The notes under the pieces: model-generated
Told to the model about the DNA's origin: nothing
What the model saw: the letters and a program-made list of their open reading frames with translations, nothing else
The model's database searches: none
Translations under genes and position numbers: made by a program
Assembly: GCA_963776055.1 (NCBI GenBank)
Contig: CAVZLD010000003.1
Location: 265,161 to 329,160, forward strand
Direction of reading: 5' to 3'
Length of the DNA: 64,000 nucleotides
Origin: CAVZLD01 sp963776055
Lineage (GTDB): Bacteria > Planctomycetota > Planctomycetia > Pirellulales > Pirellulaceae
Shown here: positions 28,079-37,742 of the stretch, one piece after another
Layout of the letters: each line of letters opens with the position of its first letter
Position numbering within the stretch: the first letter of the stretch is position 1

Positions 28079-30883
28079 CTAGGCAACAAATGGATGCCCG
28101 AGAGGCAGGGAACTCGGAGCGTTTTCCTCGTGGTCCCACGCGTCGCCCGCTTGATTATCGAGATCCGCGATCGCCAGGTCGACAAGTCTGCGGTGTTCTT
28201 CCGCGAAGAGAGTCTGCTTGGTGGGCAACGGATCCTGGTTTCGGGGTGGCGTCGCCGATCCGGTCGAAGCGACACGATCCTGCTGGTTGTACCGACCCTC
28301 CTGCAACGCCGCGACGAAATCCGCCGTGTTGAATACGCCGTCAAAGTTCCAATCGCCACCTTCCCAGGTTGCGGGGCTTCCGGTTTCGAAGAGCCCTGCC
28401 TGAAATGTCAGGACAATATCGTCGGATTCAAATTGGCCGTCCCGGTTGCTATCACCGCGATAGACGCGGCAAGATCGGAGGAAATGACTGCCATCCGATA
28501 CGTCAATGAAACCGTCGTGATTAAGGTCAAACATCCCATCGCCGCTGCCCGAGACAATCGCCGCATGGATCTCGTCCAGTTGGATCGAGCGCGTGGGACG
28601 GTCCTCGACGAACGTCACGTTGTCGATGCGGACCCCCGACTGAATATCTCCCGAACCGCCGATGCGGAACTGCAGACTATTGATGGAGTCGACCTGCGTG
28701 GCCGACAACGGCAGGCGAAACCCACGGACAAATCCATCGGTTTCCCAGGCCAAACTAATTCCTTCCCCCAAGACTTCGTCGCCTAGGAGGACTTCCAGCT
28801 TGTCATTGGAATTCAGGCCGTCGTTGTCATGAATCCAGTAGTCAAATTGGATGTTCGAGACGGACGGTGGTATGAACATCGGATTGTGGATACGAAAGGA
28901 ATCGTTATCGTTCAGCTGAAGATAGTTGTTCCCCCCTCCATCCAAGTTTCCGGTGCCGCCGCCGCCATGGCGTTCCCATCCAGGAATTTCGTTCGTCAAT
29001 TCCGCTCCCAGCTCAAAGTCACCGTTGAAAACTAAAGCTGGCTTCACGGCTGACTGCAATTGGTTACGATTCATCTGGTCGGTCCGTAGCGTTGACCCAC
29101 CGAGGCGGCTGCGAGCGAAGCCAACATTCGGACGGCCGCTCGCATCTTCGTCTTCCGCGGCATAACCTTGTCCGGATGTCCACCAGTCGTCGAATCCATC
29201 GTCGTCCAGCGAGTAGCCTTCGACTTCACTCGCGTCGTCCTTGATGGTGGCGAGATACCAGAGGTGCGCGTCGGAATGTTCCTGGAGATGCCCGGCGCCC
29301 TGGAGTACGTCTTCGTTGAGCTGCAGGTTAAAGGCGCCTATCGCCTCGACTCCGTTGAAGTCATTGTCCAGTTCGTAGGCGCCGTCCTTGCGGTAATAGT
29401 TGTCCGCCCATAACACGTTGTCAGGAATTCGGAGCTCTGGCGGATCAGCGTCATAGCCCGGGTCACGATGGATGGTGGAAGGGTGTGGGTCGAGTGTCGT
29501 AAACTGCGAAATCTGCAACTCCGGGAAGTAGTAATTGAGTCGACTGGCGGCTAAGGAATTGACGACCGTTCCGCGGCTGTGGCCGATGAAGTGCATCGGA
29601 CGCGTGAGTAGGTTGTGGTACTTCTCGGAGGTGAATCCGAAGGGGGCAACGAGATTGGTGAAAAGGCTGTCTGCAGCGGCTTCGAGCCAACCCTTCTGAA
29701 AATCATTCGACTCCCAAGACCAGTCGTAGACCAAGACGATCTCGTCATCCAGGTCGTTACTATTGTTCCAGGAGACCGGCAGCCCGCGGGATTCGGGTGG
29801 TACCCAACGATTCAAGTTGGGGTCGTGGACGAGGATACTGCCGCTCGAGCCGTTACGTTCGAGAATCGCTTCGGCCATCTCCATCGTCCAGTCCGGCGTT
29901 CGGGAATCGGGTCCTCCAGCAAGTTGAAAGCCGTGCGTGACGATGGTCACACCGGGCCCTGTCGGTGGACCACAAACGAGCGACGCCACCGGAACCGGAT
30001 CTGGCGGTTCCGGCCCGGGAGTTCCAATCGTGATCCGCACGTACGCCTGGTTGTTGTTTTCGTCGCTTTCACGCACGGCCGATCCGGAGTCGGCAACGGC
30101 GGTGATGTAGTAGTGACCATCGGGCCAAGCCGGGATCGTGAAGTTGTTAATCATGTCGCCTTCCTCCTCCATGGGCGACAAGACCCCCAGGTTCGGCATG
30201 AGCCCCGTTCCCACTTCCAGGCTCCTGCTTCCACGGTTCGGCCCAAAGTAATAGTGAATCAGGCTCTGACTCGCGTCGCCGTTTCCGATGTTTTGAACCA
30301 CGGCGTCGATGTCGACCTTATCTCCGGGGTCGACAGAGGTGTCCGAGGCACGCAAGGATTTCACGATCAAATCCGGCACGCCGGGCCTGATCGTGACCTG
30401 ATACACGGGGGAATTGTCGGTGGCATCCGCGAAGAACGCGGCCTGGTTATCAATGTCGACGTGCGCGTACAGTTCGACGCCGTTGCCTCCATCGTCGAAG
30501 TCGCTCAGCCGGACATTGCGAAACGTGTAATAGTACCAGGTGTTCTGTTGCGCGAATCTCTGGCCATCCGTTCGAGCAATCCTGTTGTAGATTCCCGCCG
30601 GGTCGCTGTCTCGAATGCTGAGCTCTTCGACGAGGAAGGGCCCGCCGTCAGACTCTGTCATCTTGTACCGAACCTGAATGTCAATTCGCTCGTTTTCCAC
30701 AACGTTAGAGGGCGGAGAAACGATTTCCACGACGGCTTCTCCATCGAGCATGACCAACGGCTCCAGTTGCTCAAGGGATGAGATCCGTTGGCGACCGCGC
30801 CAGCGTCTTGCCTGTCGTGCGCGCATCGTGGCCTGGGCGGATACCTTCCGGGAACCGGATCCCTGTTGAATCCAGCCGAACAT
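28079..30883 (-). CDS. Large secreted protein: CARDB, alpha/beta hydrolase, dockerin module
   Basis: 934 residues with GAAGGAGA before the ATG at 30883. The N-terminus has an Arg-rich leader and LEQLEPLVMLDG, a variant of the planctomycete LEPRxLL export signature. Next come a beta-sandwich, a CARDB-like domain (PDLIVKSLRASDTSVDPGDK, SDENNNQAYVRI) and an alpha/beta-hydrolase with VTIVTHGFQ, nucleophile elbow IGHSRGTVVN, TTLDPHP and a late His in HSDAHLWY. A jelly-roll follows (VFNGDFELGAELTNEIPGW). Last are dockerin-like loops (DLNHDGFIDVSD, GDSNRDGQFESDDIV, GDWNFDGVFNTADFV). It may be a surface or released lipase/esterase anchored through the dockerin-like part. Confidence 0.85.
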   Translation of the reverse strand: MFGWIQQGSGSRKVSAQATMRARQARRWRGRQRISSLEQLEPLVMLDGEAVVEIVSPPSNVVENERIDIQVRYKMTESDGGPFLVEELSIRDSDPAGIYNRIARTDGQRFAQQNTWYYYTFRNVRLSDFDDGGNGVELYAHVDIDNQAAFFADATDNSPVYQVTIRPGVPDLIVKSLRASDTSVDPGDKVDIDAVVQNIGNGDASQSLIHYYFGPNRGSRSLEVGTGLMPNLGVLSPMEEEGDMINNFTIPAWPDGHYYITAVADSGSAVRESDENNNQAYVRITIGTPGPEPPDPVPVASLVCGPPTGPGVTIVTHGFQLAGGPDSRTPDWTMEMAEAILERNGSSGSILVHDPNLNRWVPPESRGLPVSWNNSNDLDDEIVLVYDWSWESNDFQKGWLEAAADSLFTNLVAPFGFTSEKYHNLLTRPMHFIGHSRGTVVNSLAASRLNYYFPELQISQFTTLDPHPSTIHRDPGYDADPPELRIPDNVLWADNYYRKDGAYELDNDFNGVEAIGAFNLQLNEDVLQGAGHLQEHSDAHLWYLATIKDDASEVEGYSLDDDGFDDWWTSGQGYAAEDEDASGRPNVGFARSRLGGSTLRTDQMNRNQLQSAVKPALVFNGDFELGAELTNEIPGWERHGGGGTGNLDGGGNNYLQLNDNDSFRIHNPMFIPPSVSNIQFDYWIHDNDGLNSNDKLEVLLGDEVLGEGISLAWETDGFVRGFRLPLSATQVDSINSLQFRIGGSGDIQSGVRIDNVTFVEDRPTRSIQLDEIHAAIVSGSGDGMFDLNHDGFIDVSDGSHFLRSCRVYRGDSNRDGQFESDDIVLTFQAGLFETGSPATWEGGDWNFDGVFNTADFVAALQEGRYNQQDRVASTGSATPPRNQDPLPTKQTLFAEEHRRLVDLAIADLDNQAGDAWDHEENAPSSLPLGHPFVA

Positions 30884-31539
30884 AGAAATCTCCTTCTTCT
30901 CAGTGACGAGGCTCGCGGTCCTTCTTGGTGACGAGGCTACTCGTCGATTACCGAATCGGACACAAGACGCAAGGTCAGTCCGGTGATCCTCTCAACGTGC
31001 CGCAAAGCCACTCTGTGCGACGACCGGAAGCACATTTGGCGAAGCCGCGAATCGCCGTCTCCCGCGGATTCCCATCGATGAACGGAACATCACGATTCCT
31101 GTAAAAACAGTCGGCGATTGCCGACAAGACGATGTCAGTAATGTGAACGAGCCGATGTCAAGACACGACGCATCTCAGAAATGATTTGACTTGTTCCGCG
31201 GAACGTGTGCGACAACAACAGCCTCACGAAGCTCCGGCATTTTAGTTCCAACGTCGTCTCTGGCAAGTCCCGCCAAAAAAGGGGACGCAGCTCTTTAATG
31301 GACGATAACGAGCCATGGGGGGGCTTTTTCGGGTGCTTGCTGCCTGGATGCGGGGACGCCGACAACAGGCATAGCGGCACATCCTTGGCGAAGACACCGG
31401 CAGCTACACATTGTTGTTTTGCATGAATTCGTTCGTGGCCACACAGGGGGCGTCGTTCGCGCAATCGATTTGTTGCAAGGCTGCTCTCAGTTGATAGACT
31501 GTCACAACACTTCGCGACGCCTTCTATCATGAGGTTGAA
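30884..31539. other. Intergenic, no gene recognised
   Basis: An open frame at 31135-31626 (minus) has no ribosome-binding site or family motif and partly overlaps the transposase remnant in another frame. A short repeated word TGACGAGGCT occurs twice near 30902-30940. I see nothing else. Confidence 0.4.
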
Positions 31540-32145
31540 CCTATGTCTGCTGCCCGAATTTGTCGGCAACCCACGACCAATAGGCACTTTACCGTGCCGA
31601 TTTGCACCGTATGATCCACGATCCACAGCCAGTCGTCGGCGACCTCCTTCTGTCTTCTCAGTTCATACAAACCGATCCGCAGTAGCCAGAGGCGCCCACC
31701 ATTGGCGGTGGGGGCGCCTCCCAGGTGAGGAAATAGCAGCGACTGCACGAGGCGCAGTGCTCCGCTTGCCCCACGGAGACTCGTCGGCCCGTCGAGAACC
31801 AAACGGAGGAAAAATTGAATCACGCCAAAGCAGTAGTGATGACCGAACGGCCGCTCCCCCCAGATTTCCGGCGGGGGCGTGATGGTAAGTGGCTTCTCAG
31901 CGGGGGACTCTTTTTAGCCTCGCCAACTGGCGTTCCAGATCTCGGACGCGCTGGACCTGCAACTTGGCCTGCTCTCTCCAATGGGCTCGACTCTTTTCGA
32001 CAGCCCGCACTTGATTCTCTAGCTTCCTGCATTGTTGCTTGATCACTCGGTGCTTGGACTTCCAGTTATCGCGGCTACGCTCGAAGAAGCGAGTCAACTT
32101 GAGCACCGGACTCTTGAATTCACGAGCATCCGTTCCCGAGAGCAT
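31540..32145 (-). pseudogene. Transposase remnant, C-terminally truncated and frameshifted
   Basis: The first frame (32145 down to 31897) is a basic coiled-coil N-terminus (LTRFFERSRDNWKSK, QCRKLENQVRAVEKSRAHW). After a frameshift near 31905 in a run of five C the reading resumes as EKPLTITPPPEIWGER, then FLRLVLDGPTSLRGASGAL, then GRLWLLRIGLYELRRQKEVADDWLWIVDHTVQIG. The last block, with DHTVQIG, looks like the start of the catalytic domain of a planctomycete transposase family. Homology fades near 31555, so the C-terminal half is missing. It can no longer transpose. Confidence 0.7.
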
Positions 32146-32261
32146 GGCACACCTCCGCTACCACGATCCATGTGACGCACAACAATTCGAACAGTGGAAC
32201 AGAAATGCCCCCATCCGCAAACACGAATCCAACCGCGGAAGGGCGGATTTTTAGCAGCCCA

Positions 32262-32283
32262 GGAGGCTCCCCGTTCTCCTCGC
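32262..32283. repeat. Short palindromic element, GGAGGCTCCCCGTTCTCCTC type
   Basis: Near-palindromic GGAGGCTCC followed by CCGTTCTCCTCGC. The same word recurs at 32754-32778 and in variant form at 35142-35163. It lies between the transposase remnant and the TPR fragment. Confidence 0.6.
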
Positions 32284-32293
32284 GTAATGAAGT

Positions 32294-32620
32294 TCAATTC
32301 AGCGGCGACGTGAGCAACTCTCGATAACGCATCGCGTCATCCGACTCGCCAAGTCGCTCTGATACGGAGACGAGTTCTCGCAGCATCCACTGCGTCTCGG
32401 CGTGCTCGATCCCCAACGCGTCGGCGCGAAGCTCATAGCTCGATTGTAGCATCGACCTGGCTGGCTCCGCTCGGTCGTATTTCGCCAGCAAGATACCTAC
32501 GTTGCCCCAGTAATTGGCGCGGTCTTTGAGAGCAGGTGTGCGTTCTTGAAGCATCTGAAGCAACGCGTCCACCGGGCTGGCTTGCTGGGAAAGATCGACC
32601 ATTTCAATCAGAAACTTCGA
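32294..32620 (-). pseudogene. C-terminal fragment of a TPR-type protein
   Basis: About 105 residues with TPR-like helical pairs (NYWGNVGILLAKYDRAEPARSMLQ, ADALGIEHAETQWMLRELVSVSERLGE) ending at a proper stop. No start codon with a ribosome-binding site is present. The recognisable part begins next to the palindrome at 32631, beyond which the reading turns Arg-rich and unconvincing. It looks like the tail of a larger TPR protein cut off by rearrangement. Confidence 0.55.
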
Positions 32621-32630
32621 ACGTATTAAA

Positions 32631-32653
32631 GGGGAGCCTCCCCTTTCTTGCCG
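32631..32653. repeat. Short palindromic element, GGGGAGCCTCCCC type
   Basis: GGGGAGCCTCCCC followed by TTTCTTGCCG; nearly perfect palindrome. It marks the point where the TPR fragment (minus strand) loses its upstream sequence. Confidence 0.6.
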
Positions 32654-32751
32654 TAAGATGCGGGGGCCAAAGAAACTGTCAAGGAATCTTGATGTCGATG
32701 CGCCCGCACGATGACGGCGAAACGCCCCAGGTTCGCGATTTTCTCTCAACA

Positions 32752-34620
32752 ATGGGGCGGCTCCCCGTTCTCCTCGCCAAGAATCACAACGTTCCCGACT
32801 GGGAGACAAGTCTGGTGGGGCCGTTCGACCGTTGGGCAGACGGTCTTGGATTCGATTACTTCTATGGCTTTGTCGGGGGCGATACGGACCAGTTTCACCC
32901 AGCGCTCGTGGAGAATAAGAAGCGGATCGAACCGCCGGAGACGAACGAAGGCGGGGCGCCCTATCACTTCACGACGGACATCGCTGACCGGGCCATTCGC
33001 ATGATTCGTGCATCGAAGGCGGTCGCTCCACAAAGACCCTTCTTGGTGTATTTTGCAACGGGGGCGACTCACGCTCCACACCAAGTGCCGAAGGAGTGGA
33101 TCGCGAAGTTTGAAGGCCAATTCGACGATGGTTGGGATGCCTACCGCGCGAAGACCCTGAGGCGGCAGATCGAACTTGGCGTCGTGCCCGAGGGAACGAA
33201 GCTCACCAAGCGGCCTGACTCGCTGCCCGCGTGGGACTCACTGCCGCAGAACGAGAAGAACATTTACGCCCGGATGATGGAGGTCTTTGCCGCATTCACG
33301 GCCCACACCGACTTTGAGGCGGGTCGTATCATCGACGCGATCGATGACTTGGGCGAACTTGACAATACTCTTGTTTTGTACATGGCTGGCGACAACGGCT
33401 CCAGCGCCGAGGGGGGCCTCAACGGTCTACTGAATGAGATGACGTTCTTCAATGCCATTGAAGAGCCGTTGGCCAGCAAGCTCGCCGCACTCGATACGTT
33501 GGGCACGGACAAGCATTACAACCACTTCCCGGCGGGTTGGGCGCACGCGATGGACACGCCGTTTCAGTGGACCAAACAAATCGCCAGCCACTTTGGCGGT
33601 ACCCGGAACGGATTGGCTGTTTCATGGCCCAAGCGAATCCAAGCCCGTGGCGAGATGCGGCATCAATTCCACCACGTGATTGACATTGCGCCTACGATTC
33701 TGGAGGCAGTGGGAGTGGAGATGCCGGCAACCTTCAATGGCGTTGCGCAGAAGCCGATGGAGGGTGTCAGCATGATGTACACCTTCGATAGCCCGAATGC
33801 GCCCGACCGCCGGACCACGCAGTATTTCGAGATGCTTGGAAACCAGGGCATCTATCATCACGGATGGATGGCAAGTGCGATTCGTGGCGTACCTTGGCTC
33901 AGCGAAAACCCGCCTGCCGATCTGCTCAACATGCCGTGGGAGCTGTATCACGTCGAGGAAGACTTCAGTCAGGCGAAGGATCTCGCCCAGGAGAACCCAG
34001 ATAAGCTACAAGAGCTCGTCAAACTGTTCTTCGCCGAGGCGGCCAAGTACAACGTGCTTCCGCTTGACGACCGCAAGACCGCGAGGCTCAACGTCAAGAA
34101 CCGCCCCAGCCTGACGCAGGGCCGCAAGACGTTCACCTATCCGAATTTGCTGCGACTCCCCGAAGGCGCCGCGCCAGACCTGAAACACAAGAGCCACACG
34201 ATCATCGCGAAAGTCACGATTCCCGAAGACGGGGCCGAAGGGATGCTCCTCACGCAGGGAGGCCGATTCGCTGGATATGGTCTCTACGTCAAGGATGGCC
34301 GCCTCGCATACCACTACAACCTGGCGGGAGTCGAGCGGTACACCGTGGAGTCGAAGGAACGCGTTCCGACGGGTGAGGTCGCTCTGAAGGCCGTCTATGT
34401 TACCGACGCCGATGAGCCTTTCGCCGGGGCCGAGGTTACTCTCTATGCCAACGATCAGCAGGTCGGAACGGGCCGTATTGAAAAGAGCATCCCCAACCGC
34501 GTTACGCTCGACGAAACTTTCGACATCGGTTTCGACACCGGCACACCCGTCGTGGAAGGATATGCGATGCCATTTCGTTTCACTGGCAAGCTGAGTAGCG
34601 TAACGATCCAACTTGACTGA
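32752..34620 (+). pseudogene. Arylsulfatase missing its catalytic N-terminus
   Basis: The recognisable sulfatase begins at AKNHNVPDWETS (about 32776), where the family has GKNH, and runs to the end: GPFDRWADGLGFDYFYGF, FLVYFATGATHAPHQVP, LVLYMAGDNGSSAEG (metal-binding Asp-Asn), WELYHVEEDFSQAKDLA and a C-terminal beta domain. What is absent is everything upstream: the signal peptide, the first Asp pair and the Cys-x-Pro-Ser-Arg loop that becomes formylglycine. Without these it cannot hydrolyse sulfate esters. A palindrome at 32754-32778 sits exactly at the truncation. The remaining reading frame is intact over 600 codons, so the break may be recent. Confidence 0.8.
32754..32778. repeat. Short palindromic element at the sulfatase break
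   Basis: GGGGCGGCTCCCC followed by GTTCTCCTCGCC, identical over 19 bases to the copy at 32262-32283. Sulfatase homology starts at its right edge. Confidence 0.6.
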
Positions 34621-34634
34621 GGATGCAAGAAGCA

Positions 34635-35140
34635 TTAAAGAATGATCTCCGACGGCACATCCAACAAGTTCGTCGCGATTCGCAATATGCCGTCGCTGCC
34701 CGCTCCGGTGGACCCCCCTTTGTATTTGCCCCGTTTGCGTGGGGTGTCGTCTTGATCGTGATCAGCCGAATCGGATGGTCGGGCCTGCGCGTCCGGCCTA
34801 CTCGTTGTGCCGAGTTCGACAATCGCGTCCTGGAAAATGCCGGCGGCTAGGGCTTCATCCGAGAGTGGGCGGTCTTCGACGACGTTGTAGTTGCTGTTGT
34901 CACGCAAACGGCAGACGTAGCTGCTGCCCTTGGCCACAATCGCGTTAAACAACGTGAACTTGGCATAGCCACGGTCTTTGACGTAGCAGCGGCCCGCTTC
35001 GAGTGTTCGCTCCAGCACCGCGCGTTCGTCGACATCGCCTCCGCCGTCGCGTGTCACGTCGATCCGTGTCGGGACGTACTTCTCCACTTCAAATTGTGCG
35101 TGCAAACGCCATTTGACCAGCCCACTTCCCTTCTCGTAGT
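34635..35140 (-). pseudogene. IS4-type transposase fragment
   Basis: Internal piece of a DDE transposase: FEVEKYVPTRIDVT, LEAGRCYVKDRGYAKFTLFNAIVAKGSSYVCRLRDNS (DRGY is the second catalytic Asp region), IVELGTTSRPDAQARPSD, and GILRIATNLLDVPSEI. The family normally continues with a YRERW block and catalytic Glu; here it stops at 34635, only 15 bases from the sulfatase stop. The N-terminal part is also missing, and the edge is a GGGAGCCTCCCC palindrome at 35142. Not functional. Confidence 0.75.
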
Positions 35141-35141
35141 A

Positions 35142-35163
35142 GGGAGCCTCCCCGTTATTGCGG
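35142..35163. repeat. Short palindromic element at the IS4 fragment edge
   Basis: GGGAGCCTCCCC followed by GTTATTGCGG, a variant of the elements at 32262 and 32754. It coincides with the end of transposase homology. From 35164 to 35346 nothing is recognised. Confidence 0.55.
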
Positions 35164-35346
35164 AAAACCAGCGAGGTTGGGATATCGACTGCCCGTCCGA
35201 GTATGCCCATCAGGGAACGGCCTGGCGTGGCTCCCTGGGCGGAGTGAAGGACCGACGCTCATCGTCGTTCCGCGGCGTGCCTGGGGCAAGCGAACGGGAT
35301 GACGGTCAACAGAAACCCGTCAATTGCACGTTACGTCCCGCGACCC

Positions 35347-35661
35347 TCACACTCTCGGCCTCTGCAATCCGTACAGCACGCCCCGCAGCGACTCAATCTC
35401 GACGCGGACAACGTGCGGGTCTTTTGAGACTTCGGCCAGGATATCCAGGTATCGCGATAACACGCGCAGGGCCGAACGGCTGAGCACCAGCCGGTCTGGT
35501 GCGACTAACTCAAACTGCCAGACTGCGTCGCTATCGGGCAATTCAACAGGTGCGTATTTCATCGCAGCGACAAGCACGATGTCGTCATACGCCAGGCTGC
35601 GCAGAAGTTGACGGAGGTCGCCGGGTCGGCGGAGGTCGCCCTGGAGGAAGTATTGGTCCAT
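35347..35661 (-). CDS. Hypothetical protein, possibly a fragment
   Basis: 104 residues from an ATG at 35661, with an open frame continuing upstream without a better start. It is composed like a real soluble protein (LRQLLRSLAYDDIVLVAAM, RSALRVLSRYLDILAEVSKD) with no signal peptide. I do not recognise the family. Only a weak GGTGAAG lies upstream. Lying among gene fragments, it may itself be a remnant. Confidence 0.35.
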   Translation of the reverse strand: MDQYFLQGDLRRPGDLRQLLRSLAYDDIVLVAAMKYAPVELPDSDAVWQFELVAPDRLVLSRSALRVLSRYLDILAEVSKDPHVVRVEIESLRGVLYGLQRPRV

Positions 35662-36219
35662 AACTTCACCAAGCTGCGCTGCGCGGCTGCCTGTTACTGC
35701 TCCCAGTACTCGACAACCTCCCTGCAGTCTCGTTCGCAGCGGCCAAATGGTACTTTTGGGGGCGTTAGCTTACCACGTAAGCGACGGAGAATCAGCGACG
35801 GTCAGCGGACGGCGATTTGGGTCGCCCTGGCCGCGTAGAAGCTGGCGGATTCTCGGCGTACGGGTTCGCAGTTGGTCAGCAGGATATGGCTGAGCGGCCA
35901 ATCGAACAAAACTCTATTAGCAGGTCCGAGGGATGACGCGCATCGAGTATTTCTACTATAGGCGGGTCGAAGTCGAATGGCAGGAAGACACCTGCCGCAA
36001 GTGTCTGTTGCCGATTGCATGTCGGCCAGATGATCACGCACGCAGACGGCAAGCCATATTGCTGCGTGAGTTGTGCACTCGACGCGATTCAGCGCGAGCG
36101 TGCAGACCCAATGCAGTGCCGCGGCAAGAAGGCCGTTTCGGCTGTGCGGGTACTTAATGGGCACTCTCGGCTGATTCTGATCGCATCGAAAAAGCCGCAA
36201 GTGCTTATGCGGCTTAAGG

Positions 36220-36293
36220 TAGCGGAGGAGGGACTCGAACCCCCGACACGCGGATTATGATTCCGCTGCTCTAACCAACTGAGCTACTCCGCC
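36220..36293 (-). tRNA. tRNA-Met (anticodon CAT)
   Basis: On the minus strand the 74 bases fold as a cloverleaf: acceptor GGCGGAG pairing with CTCCGCT (first pair G-U), D-arm AGCTCAGTTGGTTAGAGC, anticodon arm GCGGA-ATCATAA-TCCGC with anticodon CAT, T-arm with GGTTCGAGTCC, discriminator A. CCA is not encoded. The standard A-U/G-C start and D-arm fit an elongator methionine or Ile2-type tRNA; the sequence alone does not exclude lysidine modification. The integrase remnant starts 82 bases from its 5' end. Confidence 0.93.
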
Positions 36294-36374
36294 TCATTCA
36301 TATTTCCCGGTTGGTTTCCTCATTGACCTCGTCAAAAGGGTGGCACGACAACCGCCGCGACAACCGAGGGCAAG

Positions 36375-37104
36375 ATGACGAAACATCCAGAACCCTTCCC
36401 GTCATTTCCATTGACCGCCCACCGTAACGGACAGTGGTGCAAGAAGATACGAGGGAAGGTTCACTATTTTGGCTCAGTCAAGAATGGTTGGCAAGCGGCC
36501 CTTGAGAAGTACGAGCAAGAAAAAGTCTCCCTTTACGCTGGACGCAAACCCGAGCGAGAACCCACCCAACTGCGGGATATCCTCAACGCATTCCACAAAC
36601 GCAAGGAGGAGCAACGGGACCGAGGCGATTTGGCCGCCAGAACGTTTGACGAGTACAAGTTCGTGATGGACGCCATCGCGGACACCTTTGGCAACGCAAG
36701 GCCGGTGGACTCCATCGGGTCGGGAGACCTACCGCCGTTGTCCGTTGTGGCCCGAAACCGAGGCAGCCCTCAGAGAGGTCATCAGAGAGCGGACAACCGG
36801 GCTGGTGTTCGTCACGAAGTACGGAAACCCCTGGTACTCGGAAATGGGAAGGGCTCGCCCTATCTCCGCCGAGTTCCGCAAGGTGGCCCGGTCCGTCAAC
36901 GTAGACGGGTCATTCTCTTGGTTGCGTAAGACCTTCCGGACCGCCGCCGCAAGGGCCAAGTCTCCCGAGGTGGTGGAGTATGTGATGGGCCACGCTTCGG
37001 AGCGGATGACGGACCACTACCGTCAAACGGTGTGGGATGACCTCCTCCACGAGGTGACGGATTGCGTCCGGGATTGGCGCAATACGGGCCGTCCGTCCGC
37101 TTAG
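36375..37104 (+). pseudogene. Tyrosine integrase with large internal deletion
   Basis: The N-terminal 115 residues (GQWCKKIRGKVHYFG, AARTFDEYKFVMDAIADTFGNARPVDSI) are the DNA-binding and core-binding part of a planctomycete integrase. The frame then jumps directly to RRCPLWPETEAALREV and the C-terminal catalytic block with SWLRKTFRTAAARAKS, VMGHAS and DHYRQTVW (the Tyr). The first catalytic Arg region and much of the core are missing, and the two parts are in different frames, with the junction near 36720. It lies beside tRNA-Met, a usual integration target, and is probably the relic of an integrated element. Confidence 0.8.
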
Positions 37105-37655
37105 CACGCGGGGCCGTCTGTTCGGGCTGTTTCGGTGTTTTGATTGACGAGACGGCAATTTGGGGCGAAATTGCCGAAAGCTTTGCCGGCATTAGAGTTG
37201 CGGCGAGTGGTTGCCGGCAAAGGAATGATTAATGATGCGCGGCCCAACCGTGCAATTCCGACGGATCGGTGCCTCGCCGAGGCAGGATTCGCCCGAGGAA
37301 GACCACAGCGGTGTCGGAACCACGCAGGCAAACGCAGGTGCTGATTCGTGTGGAACGTTGTCATCGCCAAGGACGATGCACAAGTGTGTTCGGTGGGGCC
37401 ACCGATGCAGATCTCTGATTGGCGACACAACTTCTGCGATTGCGTCCCAGAACCGTGCTGTCGGCGCAGGACCTTTCCCTGCCGCTTGCACCCGCGCCAC
37501 CACGGCGCGGGACCCTATGTCGAACGGCTCGTGGGTGCCTCGCCGATCCGCCGATGCGACGAGCGGTAGTGTCAACCAAGTTTGCCCCCATCGTCTTTCA
37601 CCACCCTCGCTGTGGTTCCTCCGAGGAAAGTGGAAAATCACTTCGCTTCCGAGTG
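37105..37655. other. Intergenic, no gene recognised
   Basis: Overlapping open frames occur on both strands but none shows a ribosome-binding site with family motifs. The last 100 bases hold the promoter region of the blaI-like gene. No att-like copy of the tRNA end was spotted. Confidence 0.45.
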
Positions 37656-37709
37656 TTGACATAGCGAACGTATTCGCTGAGCATCTCGCTGCTTGGCGAA
37701 TACATTCGC
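37656..37709 (+). promoter_or_regulatory. Probable blaI promoter with two BlaI-type operators
   Basis: A TTGACA hexamer at 37656-37661 is followed by two dyads that share half-sites: AGCGAA-CGTA-TTCGCT at 37663-37678 and GCGAAT-AC-ATTCGC at 37696-37709. BlaI/MecI repressors bind such palindromes and repress their own operon. The second dyad ends 33 bases before the start codon, so binding would block transcription. The -10 element is not clear. Confidence 0.65.
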
Positions 37710-37742
37710 TATTTTTCGCCGGATGCAAAGGGGAGTCCCGCC

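Noticed and set aside
31135..31626. 163-codon open frame on the minus strand
   Set aside because: Runs through the transposase remnant in a different frame and shows no family signal or start.
36015..36260. Open frame ending AEEGLEPPTRGL on the plus strand
   Set aside because: Its end is a reading of the complement of tRNA-Met. A CxxC-like pair upstream and in another frame (35933-36157) hints at a broken zinc protein, but start, frame and family cannot be supported.
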